Translations under genes and position numbers: made by a program
Shown here: piece by piece, positions 26,650-35,617 of the stretch
Numbering within the stretch: the first letter of the stretch is position 1
How the letters are laid out: the number at the start of each line of letters is the position of its first letter
NCBI GenBank assembly: GCA_902168185.1
Contig: CABHOV010000025.1
Span: forward strand, 62,001 to 126,000
Length of the DNA stretch: 64,000 nt
DNA from: an uncultured Bacteroides sp.
GTDB taxonomy: Bacteria; Bacteroidota; Bacteroidia; Cytophagales; Cyclobacteriaceae
Reading direction: 5' to 3'
The notes under the pieces: model-generated
Databases searched by the model: none
Told to the model about the DNA's origin: nothing
The model's input: only the letters and a program-made list of their open reading frames with translations

Positions 26650-27768
26650 TTAATCAGCCTTTTTTCTAAAGGATAGCACTAGGATAACAATCCCTGCCAG
26701 CACGAGCGGAATGCTGAGGATTTGTCCCATATTAATGGGTAGTGTTGCCTCGAATGCTTCCTGATTTTCTTTCAGATACTCAAAGAGGAATCGCATACCA
26801 AAACACCAGATCAGGAAGATTCCGAAAATTCTTCCCGGCACCAGGTGCTCTTTGTATTTAGCCCACATCGCCAGTAAAAATAAGAATAGCAGAACGCAGG
26901 AAATGGATTCGTATAGCTGTGCCGGATGACGTGCTATACCCACTGTATTGACTTTTGCTACGAAGCCTTTGTTATCAGGATTTGCGATCTGGTAATCGAG
27001 CCTGAGCTTTGGAGTTTCATCAAAAAATTCGGATAACTGTGATGTCAGCAAGGGGCGCATTGTACCATTGATAAGATTATCAATCTGATCTTCACCAGCC
27101 GTTGGCTTGAAGAATACATATACCAGCAACGGTACTTTACCTTCTGCGACTTTCGGTATGGAATCGTTTTTATAGTATACTACATCTTCTACGATCTCGT
27201 CAACATCGTGACGTTTGTCTTTCAACGTTTCTGTTAACCTTCCGGTGAATACAACACCCCATGGTTTATCAGTAGGCTTACCAATGATCTCCGAGTTAAA
27301 ATAATTACCAAGTCTGATCAATGCTCCAGTCAATGCCACAAGAATGACGATGCGATCCAGCACTTGCAGATAATTCTGACCAGGTTTCTTCTTACGACTA
27401 TATAACCACAAAGCGAACAAAATACCGATAGCCCCACCGTGACTTGCCAGACCTTGCAAGCCTGTAAAGCGGAACGGATTAAACTCAAATGGTAAAAAGA
27501 TACTTAATGGATCGGTCCAGATAATTTCGGGCTGATAAAAAATAACATGACCCAGGCGTGCTCCCAGAATAGTTGCCACCACCATGTAAATGGTGAGCGT
27601 ATCAACATCCTTTTCAGGTTTGCCTTCTTTGCGAAACATATAGTAAAGGATCTGCTGGCTTACCAGGAAGCCTAACGCGAAAAACAATCCATACCAACGA
27701 AGAGCGAAAGAACCAATTGAAAAGATCTCCGGACTTCCGTTCCAAATAACGTAACTGAGTATAGCCAT
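26650..27768 (-). CDS. lgt: Prolipoprotein diacylglyceryl transferase with large insertion
   Basis: Lgt transfers diacylglycerol from phosphatidylglycerol to the lipobox cysteine of prolipoproteins. Recognised are LRWYGLFFALGF, ARLGHVIFY, the conserved HGGAIGILFALW, the signature region IRLGNYFNSEIIGKPT (residues 151-166), RHPAQLYESI (280-289) and PGRIFGIFLIWCFGMRFLFE. The protein is 372 residues instead of about 270: a block at about 175-275 between two core segments has no counterpart in typical Lgt. Such long Lgts occur in Cytophagales. The insert probably faces the periplasm. Confidence 0.92.
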   Translation of the reverse strand: MAILSYVIWNGSPEIFSIGSFALRWYGLFFALGFLVSQQILYYMFRKEGKPEKDVDTLTIYMVVATILGARLGHVIFYQPEIIWTDPLSIFLPFEFNPFRFTGLQGLASHGGAIGILFALWLYSRKKKPGQNYLQVLDRIVILVALTGALIRLGNYFNSEIIGKPTDKPWGVVFTGRLTETLKDKRHDVDEIVEDVVYYKNDSIPKVAEGKVPLLVYVFFKPTAGEDQIDNLINGTMRPLLTSQLSEFFDETPKLRLDYQIANPDNKGFVAKVNTVGIARHPAQLYESISCVLLFLFLLAMWAKYKEHLVPGRIFGIFLIWCFGMRFLFEYLKENQEAFEATLPINMGQILSIPLVLAGIVILVLSFRKKAD

Positions 27769-27881
27769 GGCGGCAAATATAGTAGAAAGCTGAAATCAAA
27801 AAGCCTGTTACGGCTTAAAGTGAAAAGCTTAAAGTTGAAAGATATTGAGCGACAATAAGGTTACAGCACATTAATGCCGGT

Positions 27882-29714
27882 TTAATATTGATCAAGCTTT
27901 GAAAGTTCTTCACTAAATCCTGAAGATAAAATCGGGAATCTGCACCATGTACGCGGATCTACGTTGAGGTCGTCCAGGTGAAACGCTGGCGCCAGACGCT
28001 CGCGCTTCCATTGGTTAGCAGCCCAAAGCCGGAAGAATTTTTTAATCCAGATTTTCAGCGCAGCGGGTTCCTGATTGATCTTCATCACCTCATATACTTG
28101 CAAGGGAGACTTCCTTTCATAGATCGCCCACTTTTCAATTTCCGCCAGCACAGCATAAGGCATCAGGTCATCTTCATCTGTTTGGTTGCGTTCCAGCGGT
28201 CTCAACTCCGCAGTAGGCTGCAGGTTGTTTACAGCGTTGAGCCCTGTCTGGTTCAATTCCTTTTCAGCCCAACGAAGCCATTGCAGTATAAATACCTTAC
28301 TCAACCCTGCTATAGGGGAGAGGCTTCCACTGGTGTCGCCATCCATCGTGGCATACCCTACGTCACCTTCACTTCGGTTGGAGGTGGTGAGAAGCACAGC
28401 ACGTTTTACATTCGCTAACATCCAGATGATGGGAGAGCGTGAACGCGCCTGTATATTTTGAAGCGTAACATCATCTTCTTCCCAGGTAAGTTTTCGGCCG
28501 ATCGCCTTTTCAATTTTTTGTGAATAAGAATTCACTTCTTCATCGATCGTCCATTGATGGAATTCCGCTCCTATAGATTCTGCTAAAGTTTTAGCAGCGT
28601 TAAATGTTTGTGATGACGAATTTGTGGTGCCCTGGTATGCACAAGTTAAAAGTTTGTTCACCGCCTCGTGAACGCTCTCCGCCTGAATGCTCAATGCCTT
28701 GTTAAATTTTTCCCAGCCTAATTCTGATGATGCACGCTTTACCATTTCAGCAACGAACACTGCGCAGCAAGATGAATCGGCTCCACCACTTAGCGAAAGA
28801 ACGAATCCCTTTGCTTTACTCTTTCGGATATAGTCATACAACGCCAGGGCTGCGGCTTGGGCAAGTTCCCCATTCTTGTCTTTGATGTCGTCAGAGATTA
28901 CAACCTGGCTGTTAGCCGGATTTTTAAAATCTACATCACATGCCAGTATATTAAAATTGTGGAAGGAGAGTCGCTTGTTTACAGCCAGTAATTTTTCTTT
29001 TTGCGAAATGATAATGTCGCCATCGTAGATCATTTTGCCGGCTTCATTTCCGAGGAGGTTGGTGAAGAGGTATACGCAGTTAAAATTTACAGACCCATCC
29101 AGTACAACTTCCCTTTCACGAAGTAAACTCTTACCCATGGCAAAATGACTCGCACTCGGATTCAAGATCAGGTGTACACCTCTCTCCATTAACCGGTACC
29201 CCGGCCGATAGTTTTTCCTCCAGCCATCTTCACAGATCTCAAAACCGAATTTTATACCTTCAATTTCATAGATGAGATCGCCAGCCTGAATCTTTTCATC
29301 ACCTCTTATTATTTCGATGGTACGATAGGGGATCCAGGGATCAAACCAACGTGGTTCATAGTGCACGCCATCCCGCGCCAGGTTCTGCTTGAATGTTATA
29401 CCTATAATTTTTCCATTACTGATAACGCACGAACCATTATAGGTTATTCCATCCAATCGTACAGGCAGACCAATACAAATCGTAATACCATTGGTATACT
29501 CGCGAATTTTCAATACTTCTTTCCAGGCGCGTTCACTTAGCCATTCGCTGAGAAACAGATCTTCACATCCATAGCCAGTTACACAGAGCTCCGGAAAACA
29601 AAGGATTTTAATCTGTTGCTTTTTAGCTTCTTCAATGGCTTCAAGAATGTTGTTTGTATTGTTATTCCAATCGAATGGAATCTGGTTCACTGTAGCGCCT
29701 CCGATTTTCAACAT
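27882..29714 (-). CDS. nadE: Glutamine-dependent NAD+ synthetase
   Basis: This enzyme amidates nicotinic acid adenine dinucleotide to NAD using ammonia made from glutamine. The N-terminal nitrilase-type amidase (about 1-270) shows ILCFPELCVTGYGCEDLF with the catalytic Glu and FGFEICEDGWR with the Cys. The C-terminal synthetase has the PP-loop GFVLSLSGGADSSCCAVFVAEM and STTSNRSEGDVGYATMDGDT-like residues (LLTTSNRSEGDVGYATMDGD). The frame extends to 29753, but the ATG at 29714 (MLKIGGATVNQIPFDW) starts exactly at the amidase domain and is preferred (610 residues). Confidence 0.94.
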   Translation of the reverse strand: MLKIGGATVNQIPFDWNNNTNNILEAIEEAKKQQIKILCFPELCVTGYGCEDLFLSEWLSERAWKEVLKIREYTNGITICIGLPVRLDGITYNGSCVISNGKIIGITFKQNLARDGVHYEPRWFDPWIPYRTIEIIRGDEKIQAGDLIYEIEGIKFGFEICEDGWRKNYRPGYRLMERGVHLILNPSASHFAMGKSLLREREVVLDGSVNFNCVYLFTNLLGNEAGKMIYDGDIIISQKEKLLAVNKRLSFHNFNILACDVDFKNPANSQVVISDDIKDKNGELAQAAALALYDYIRKSKAKGFVLSLSGGADSSCCAVFVAEMVKRASSELGWEKFNKALSIQAESVHEAVNKLLTCAYQGTTNSSSQTFNAAKTLAESIGAEFHQWTIDEEVNSYSQKIEKAIGRKLTWEEDDVTLQNIQARSRSPIIWMLANVKRAVLLTTSNRSEGDVGYATMDGDTSGSLSPIAGLSKVFILQWLRWAEKELNQTGLNAVNNLQPTAELRPLERNQTDEDDLMPYAVLAEIEKWAIYERKSPLQVYEVMKINQEPAALKIWIKKFFRLWAANQWKRERLAPAFHLDDLNVDPRTWCRFPILSSGFSEELSKLDQY

Positions 29715-29930
29715 AGCGGATTGAGTTTGAATAGTAAAGCTTGAATGCAGCACGAATGTAAACTGCAGCCATTGTATGCCTATAGCAATTTCAATAGCGC
29801 GATTCGTATTCGCAGCAACTCCTATATCACAAACAAATATGAAAATTAATTCGTCACTTTCCTGAAGTGCTTTTTTAGAGATTACCCGAATGAGTAAGAT
29901 GTAATTTGAAAAGGGATTACAGAGGTTTGC

Positions 29931-30662
29931 TTAGGACAGAAGATTGAGCATCTCACACGTTTTCAGCGCTGCATCCTGTTCGGCTTTTTTCTTGCTGTTG
30001 CCATAGCCAGTACCTTTGGCCTCATTATCGACAAGCACTTGTGCCGTAAATTCTTTGTGGTTCTTTCCTTTTTTTACATTGAGGATTTCGAACTTCACTT
30101 CTTTTCCTTCGCGTTGTGCCCACTCTATAATTTTACTCTTGAAATTGGAGTTTGAGTTTACCAATTCATCCAGATCATAATTGGGGTTGATAAGTTTATC
30201 GATCACAAACTTTTTTGTTCTCAGATAACCCTTGTCAAGGTATATAGCTCCAACAATGGCCTCTAATGTATTTCCTAAGATCACTTGTTGAAGATGAGAA
30301 TTCTTCTGATCGTATTGAACAATGTTGCCGACACCAATCTTTCGGGCGAGGAGATTAAGTGTTTCCCGATTTACGATACGGGATCGTATTTCGGTGAGAA
30401 ATCCTTCTGATCTGAATGGGAATTTTTTGAAAAGATAGTCTGCAACTGCAGCTCCTAGAATTGCATCACCAAGATACTCAAGCCGTTCATTGGATTCTTT
30501 AAAACCCTGACCGTTTTCTTTGGCAATAGAACTATGGACTGTCGCTAAACGGTATAGTTCAAGATTGGAAGGAGTAAGGCCGGCAATGTTTTTAATAGCC
30601 CTGATCAACTTCTCATCATTCTTCGATTTCCCTTTCGGAAGCTTAAGGATTTTCCAGACCAA
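29931..30662 (-). CDS. rnc: Ribonuclease III
   Basis: RNase III cleaves double-stranded RNA in rRNA maturation and RNA turnover. The catalytic signature NERLEYLGDAILGAAVADYLF (about 59-79) is followed by LTEIRSRIVNRETL, LEAIVGAIYLDKGY with the second acidic site, and a C-terminal double-stranded-RNA-binding domain (KSKIIEWAQREGKEV to KKAEQDAALKTCEML). No ATG in frame precedes the domain; the likely start is TTG at 30662, with the frame open back to a TAA. It lies just beyond fabF-acpP reading the same way, a common Bacteroidota neighbourhood. Confidence 0.93.
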   Translation of the reverse strand: MVWKILKLPKGKSKNDEKLIRAIKNIAGLTPSNLELYRLATVHSSIAKENGQGFKESNERLEYLGDAILGAAVADYLFKKFPFRSEGFLTEIRSRIVNRETLNLLARKIGVGNIVQYDQKNSHLQQVILGNTLEAIVGAIYLDKGYLRTKKFVIDKLINPNYDLDELVNSNSNFKSKIIEWAQREGKEVKFEILNVKKGKNHKEFTAQVLVDNEAKGTGYGNSKKKAEQDAALKTCEMLNLLS

Positions 30663-30887
30663 GTTGTATATCAGTTCATTTTTTAGTCGGATGCTAATTT
30701 AATAAGATTCTTTGTATAAATACTCTGCGAAGGAAAGGTGTTGTTCAGATTATTGTGTTGAAGGGTGAAAAAATAATCAAAAGTATATTTCAGCCTCTTC
30801 AATAATACCTCTGAAGTATACACAAACCTATACCTCAACTCCCAATGAAAAAATCAGAAGCCCTCGTGAATATTATCCTTAAAAGAA

Positions 30888-32135
30888 TCAGATTTTCTTG
30901 AAGATCACGGAGAAGTTATGACCGCCAAAGCCAAAGGTATTACTCAACGCGATGTTTACGTTGCGCTCCTGCGCTTTGTTAAAAGTCATATTCAACTTAG
31001 GATCAAGTTCCGGATCATCCTCGAAGTGATTGATAGTAGGAGGGACGATGGAATGATTGATTGCCATGATACACGCTATACTTTCTATCGCTCCTGCGGC
31101 ACCAAGTAAATGTCCTGTCATTGATTTGGTAGAGCTGATGTTTAATTTATAAGCATGCTCACCAAATACTTTTTGTATCGCGCGGATCTCACCTATATCA
31201 CCTAGTGGTGTAGAGGTACCATGTGTATTAATGTAATCGATTTGGTCTACAGTAATTTCAGCATCTTCCAATGCATTATACATTACCTGGATGATGCCGG
31301 CTCCGTCGGGATGTGGAGCCGTGATGTGATAAGCATCGGATGACATACCGCCACCAATCACTTCTGCATAAATTTTAGCACCTCTTTTCATGGCATGCTC
31401 ATACTCTTCCAGGATCAATGCACCGGCTCCTTCGCCAAGTACAAAGCCATCACGGTCTTTATCATAAGGACGTGATGCCGTCTCCGGAGAATTGTTACGC
31501 TCAGAGAGTGCTCTTAAAGCGTTGAATCCACCCACACCTGCTTCACATACAGCAGCTTCAGAGCCACCGGATACAATAATGTCGGCCTTTCCTAAACGTA
31601 AAAAAGTAAAGGCGTCATACAGTGCGTTGGTAGAAGAAGCACAGGCAGAAACGGTTACATAGTTCGGCCCGCGAAAACCATATTTAATAGAGATGTGACC
31701 TGCACTGAGGTCAGGGATCATTTTAGGAATGAAGAAGGGATTGAATCTTGGAGTTCCATCACCTTTGGCATATACCTTTACTTCTTCCTGAAAAGTTAAT
31801 AACCCCCCGATACCGGAACCCCAAATCACACCAACGCGATTCGGGTTGAGTTCAGCTAGCGGGAGGTTAGCATCTTTTATAGCCTCATCCACAGCCACCA
31901 TAGCATATTGCGCGAACGGGTCCATCTTACGCGCCTCTTTACGATCCATAAAGTTACCGATGTCGAAGTTTTTTACTTCGCAGGCAAACTTTGTTTTAAA
32001 GAGCGTTGAATCAAAGCGTGTTATGGGAGCTGCTCCACTTTTACCATTTTTAAGTCCATCCCAAAACGCTGTTAACGTATTGCCGATGGGTGTGAGTGCA
32101 CCAAGTCCTGTAACGACTACTCGCTTCAATCTCAT
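30888..32135 (-). CDS. fabF: 3-oxoacyl-[ACP] synthase II (FabF)
   Basis: This condensing enzyme elongates acyl-ACP with malonyl-ACP. The catalytic triad is visible: Cys in VSACASSTNALYDA, His in NTHGTSTPLGD, His in SMTGHLLGAAGAIE. The KAS family opening VVVTGLGALTPIG and the closing SNTFGFGGHN are present. At 415 residues it is full length. It follows acpP by 37 bases, forming the standard acpP-fabF pair. Confidence 0.97.
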   Translation of the reverse strand: MRLKRVVVTGLGALTPIGNTLTAFWDGLKNGKSGAAPITRFDSTLFKTKFACEVKNFDIGNFMDRKEARKMDPFAQYAMVAVDEAIKDANLPLAELNPNRVGVIWGSGIGGLLTFQEEVKVYAKGDGTPRFNPFFIPKMIPDLSAGHISIKYGFRGPNYVTVSACASSTNALYDAFTFLRLGKADIIVSGGSEAAVCEAGVGGFNALRALSERNNSPETASRPYDKDRDGFVLGEGAGALILEEYEHAMKRGAKIYAEVIGGGMSSDAYHITAPHPDGAGIIQVMYNALEDAEITVDQIDYINTHGTSTPLGDIGEIRAIQKVFGEHAYKLNISSTKSMTGHLLGAAGAIESIACIMAINHSIVPPTINHFEDDPELDPKLNMTFNKAQERNVNIALSNTFGFGGHNFSVIFKKI

Positions 32136-32172
32136 GATCTATGGGGTGTGGTTGTATAAAGGCAGAGGTCAA

Positions 32173-32412
32173 TTATTTCTTTACGTTTTGCTCCAAGTAA
32201 GAGATGGCCTGGCCAACAGTAGAAATATTTTCAGCCTGGTCGTCCGGGATAGAAATATTGAATTCCTTTTCGAACTCCATAATAAGTTCTACGGTGTCAA
32301 GTGAGTCAGCTCCAAGGTCGTTAGTGAAGCTAGCCTCAGGAGTAACTTCAGATTCTTCAACACCAAGTTTTTCGATGATGATCTGCTTTACTTTTTGTGC
32401 AATTTCAGACAT
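32173..32412 (-). CDS. acpP: Acyl carrier protein
   Basis: This 79-residue acidic helical protein carries growing fatty acids. The phosphopantetheine serine is in [16 protein letters not shown] (Ser at about residue 38). The rest follows the ACP fold ([16 protein letters not shown] at the start, [13 protein letters not shown] after the site). First gene of acpP-fabF. Confidence 0.98.
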   Translation of the reverse strand: MSEIAQKVKQIIIEKLGVEESEVTPEASFTNDLGADSLDTVELIMEFEKEFNISIPDDQAENISTVGQAISYLEQNVKK

Positions 32413-32525
32413 GTTTTTAAGGTTTATGATTTAAAAATCAGTTGCAAAGAAAGAGATTTACGTGAATATTATCAAACTTTTTTGAATAGCCTCAAAGCTC
32501 TAATAAGGAGTGAATTCATCGGAAA

Positions 32526-32948
32526 ATGAAGAAAAGCAAACTTGTTATCGAATATGAATATGACTTTGATCTGTTGGGACTGACCTCAACGGCACGTGGC
32601 TATAAACTCGCGTGGGAAATTAACCAGGCATTACATGTTCAACTGGTAAAACAGCCCGATTTAGCCGTGGGATTTAAAAATAATGAAGAAAAATTTTTTT
32701 CTTTCTATGCTTTTGAAACTCAACTCAATCGATTGAAACTGTTTAAAAACAAACCTTTGGATACTGAGCCCGGAAAGTATTTTTTAATCCCTGAATTTCC
32801 TCACTTCGATTTTATAATTTTGGCGGCTATGAAAGATCAGTACACCCATCTGCAGTTGCTGGAGTTGATCAAGTCAATACCTTCTATTCAGTTTGTGGCG
32901 TTCATACCTATGGATGGCCTCAAGTCTAAATCAAATTTTATTTTCTGA
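32526..32948 (+). CDS. IPExxxVDY family protein
   Basis: A 140-residue Bacteroidota-specific protein with the hallmark segment YFLIPEFPHFDFIIL (about 91-105), in which the family VDY is FDF. No catalytic residues are apparent; it looks like a small alpha/beta cytosolic protein. Homologues usually sit between acpP/fabF/rnc and pyk, as here, divergent from acpP and 62 bases before pyk. Function unknown. Confidence 0.85.
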   Translation: MKKSKLVIEYEYDFDLLGLTSTARGYKLAWEINQALHVQLVKQPDLAVGFKNNEEKFFSFYAFETQLNRLKLFKNKPLDTEPGKYFLIPEFPHFDFIILAAMKDQYTHLQLLELIKSIPSIQFVAFIPMDGLKSKSNFIF

Positions 32949-33010
32949 TCCCTTCCATGCACGCTGATTTATTTCATATTATTCATCCATACGAAATATC
33001 TTAAACCTTT

Positions 33011-34441
33011 ATGTTAGAAAAAGTATCGTTCAACAAGACTAAAATTGTTGCCACTGTAGGCCCTGCTTCAAATTCAAAAGAGATGCTTCACGCATTGATC
33101 AAAGAAGGAGTCGATGTTTTCCGGCTTAACTTCTCTCATGGTAAACATGAAGATCATTTGAAAGTAATCAACTTCGTACGCGAGTTGAATAAAGAGTTGG
33201 GCACAACGGTATCGCTGCTGCAGGATTTACAAGGCCCGAAAATCAGGGTGGATGAAGTTGAGCCAGGCACTGTAATCGAACGTGGACAGGAGCTTATCAT
33301 CACAACACGTGACTTGGTTGGTAATCGTGAGATCGCCAGCACTTCTTACAAAAATCTTCCGAGAGATGTAAAAGTTGGTGATACAATTCTGGTTGATGAT
33401 GGTAAGATAGAATTGAAAGTAAAGGAAATCCGTGATATAGATGTGGTAACAGAAGTCGTTTATGGCGGACCTCTTAAATCACGAAAAGGTATAAATCTTC
33501 CTTTCACAAAAGTTTCTGCTCCTTCATTGACAGAAAAAGATTTGAAAGACCTTGAATTCGGTTTGGCAAATGATGTGGATTGGATCGCGCTTTCTTTTGT
33601 GCGTAAAGCTTTCGATATAGAATCATTGCGGTCTATCATCGATTCAAAAAAATCCAATGCACGGATCGTAGCGAAGATTGAAAAACCTGAAGCACTTAGC
33701 AACATTGATGAGATTATCGCTTTGACGGATGCTGTAATGGTAGCACGCGGAGATCTGGGTGTTGAAATCTGGCTCGAAGAAGTACCGATGGTTCAGAAAA
33801 TGCTGGTTGAGAAATGTAACAAAGCAGGGAAACCTGTAATTGTTGCTACGCAGATGATGGAGAGTATGATTGAGAATCCTCGCCCTACACGCGCAGAAAC
33901 CAATGACGTTGCCAATGCAGTAATGGATGGCGCTGATGCAGTGATGCTTTCAGCAGAAACAGCTGCCGGTAAATACCCAATCGAAGTAATTCGCAGTATG
34001 GTGCGTACGGTGGCTTCTGTAGAGAAGAGCCCGAATATTTATTATCGCTTTCGTGATGTAAATAAAAATTCACCAACCTATATCCACGATAACTTTGTAT
34101 TAGCAGCTTGTAAACTTGCTAAAGATGTTGGAGCTAAAGCAATCGTAGGGATGACACAATCCGGCTATACTGCTTTCCAATCTTCAGCATATAGACCGAA
34201 TGCAAATATATTTGTGTTTACATCTAACAAATCGCTGTTAACAAAAATGAACCTGGTGTGGGGAACACAAGCGTATCATTATGATAAGATAAATTCTACT
34301 GACGAAACGATAGCCGATGTAGAAAAAATCCTGAAAGAAGAAGGACACGTTCAGTCCGGTGACTTATTTATTATTTTGGCAAGTATGCCGATCCAGGAGA
34401 AAGCGCGTACAAACACCTTGAAGATTAATGTAGTGAAGTAA
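33011..34441 (+). CDS. pyk: Pyruvate kinase
   Basis: Pyruvate kinase makes ATP and pyruvate from phosphoenolpyruvate and ADP. Seen are KIVATVGPASNS at the start, FRLNFSHGKHEDH, LLQDLQGPKIRV, the active-site IVAKIEKPEALSNIDEII, VMVARGDLGVEI and VIVATQMMESMIENPRPTRAE. At 476 residues it has the complete TIM barrel, B domain and C domain. It ends in a strong terminator. Confidence 0.97.
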   Translation: MLEKVSFNKTKIVATVGPASNSKEMLHALIKEGVDVFRLNFSHGKHEDHLKVINFVRELNKELGTTVSLLQDLQGPKIRVDEVEPGTVIERGQELIITTRDLVGNREIASTSYKNLPRDVKVGDTILVDDGKIELKVKEIRDIDVVTEVVYGGPLKSRKGINLPFTKVSAPSLTEKDLKDLEFGLANDVDWIALSFVRKAFDIESLRSIIDSKKSNARIVAKIEKPEALSNIDEIIALTDAVMVARGDLGVEIWLEEVPMVQKMLVEKCNKAGKPVIVATQMMESMIENPRPTRAETNDVANAVMDGADAVMLSAETAAGKYPIEVIRSMVRTVASVEKSPNIYYRFRDVNKNSPTYIHDNFVLAACKLAKDVGAKAIVGMTQSGYTAFQSSAYRPNANIFVFTSNKSLLTKMNLVWGTQAYHYDKINSTDETIADVEKILKEEGHVQSGDLFIILASMPIQEKARTNTLKINVVK

Positions 34442-34460
34442 TTTTGCTATACTATATATT

Positions 34461-34495
34461 AAAAAAGCAGCAGACCATAAGTCTGCTGCTTTTTT
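34461..34495 (+). terminator. Bidirectional intrinsic terminator between pyk and gpsA
   Basis: A 15-bp perfect stem (34461-34475 with 34481-34495) with loop CATAA, an A run on the left and a T run on the right. It can serve both pyk (plus) and gpsA (minus, stop at 34559). Confidence 0.92.
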
Positions 34496-34558
34496 GTTGT
34501 TAATCGTTGAAGGTATATAGGTTGTTTGTGGATACGATTAACGGCTAATGCTTAGCTT

Positions 34559-35617
34559 CTAAAGAAAATCAATATCAACATTTAGCGGATAGCGCATCAG
34601 GTAACGGAGCGCTTGCTTCATGGTAAGATCTTCAAACAGAACTTGATATAGTGTATTTGTAATTGGTGCGCGAACCTTATAATAGTCAGCGCATTTCTTT
34701 GTAATGCGAATGGTATTTATACCCTCGGCAACTTCATCGGTGCTCTCCAGAATTTGTTTTAGCGTTTCACCTTTAGCAAGCCTGTGGCCGATCGTAAAGT
34801 TTCTGCTCAACGAACTGTTACAAGTAGTTACGAGATCACCTATACCGGCAACTCCTAAAAATGCTTTTGTATTTCCTCCCAGGGCACGACCGAGGTATAT
34901 CATTTCCACCATGCCACGACTGACTAACAATCCTTTTGCGTTTTCACCGTAGCCAAGACCACTTAATGCTCCCGCTGCTATAGCGATAATATTTTTAAGG
35001 ACACCCGCGAGTTCAACTCCAACAAGATCGTTGTTGCCATATACCTGGAAGTGGTCGTTGCGCAGTAATTGTTTGCCAAGTGTAATTACTTCGTTGAAAT
35101 GACTGGCTATAACAGTTGCTGCCGGCTGATTTGCCGCAAGTTCTTTGGAAAGGTTGGGTCCAGCCAAGCAGCCTACGCGAACAACAACACTTTCTTCCAT
35201 GATCACTTCACTCATGGTTTTTACCTGGCTTCGATTCAGCTTTGTTATAGTCTCCATGCTTTGACCATTTGTAAGTGTAAGGTCAAAACCCTTCGTGCCA
35301 TGAATTAAAATATGGTAGGGGTGAAGATGTGGTGATAATTGTTTCATCATAGAGCGAAAATGCTCCGATGGAACAATCGGGAACAACACGTTACACTCGC
35401 GTGCCATAGCAGCGAGGTCGTTGATAGGTTCAATGTTCGCGTGCATCATATGCCCGCGGTTTTCACGTGTCTCCAGAATGCGTTGTATTACTTTCTCATC
35501 ACGAGCATATAGTAATACTTTACGGTGCTGCGCCAGAAGGTTTGCCACCACACTGCCGAAATTACCAGCCCCGATTACGCCAACCGGTTTATCGTCAGAT
35601 AAACTTTTCAAGGTCAT
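34559..35617 (-). CDS. gpsA: NAD(P)H-dependent glycerol-3-phosphate dehydrogenase
   Basis: GpsA makes sn-glycerol-3-phosphate for phospholipids from dihydroxyacetone phosphate. It has the Rossmann motif GVIGAGNFGSVVANLLAQ, the catalytic lysine in ELAGVLKNIIAIAAG, the LVTTCNSSLSRNFTIGHRL segment and the VAEGINTI motif. The open frame reaches a TTG at 35623, but the ATG at 35617 is preferred. The gene still overlaps the preceding acyltransferase by 23 bases, so both lipid-entry enzymes are translated from one message. Confidence 0.96.
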   Translation of the reverse strand: MTLKSLSDDKPVGVIGAGNFGSVVANLLAQHRKVLLYARDEKVIQRILETRENRGHMMHANIEPINDLAAMARECNVLFPIVPSEHFRSMMKQLSPHLHPYHILIHGTKGFDLTLTNGQSMETITKLNRSQVKTMSEVIMEESVVVRVGCLAGPNLSKELAANQPAATVIASHFNEVITLGKQLLRNDHFQVYGNNDLVGVELAGVLKNIIAIAAGALSGLGYGENAKGLLVSRGMVEMIYLGRALGGNTKAFLGVAGIGDLVTTCNSSLSRNFTIGHRLAKGETLKQILESTDEVAEGINTIRITKKCADYYKVRAPITNTLYQVLFEDLTMKQALRYLMRYPLNVDIDFL

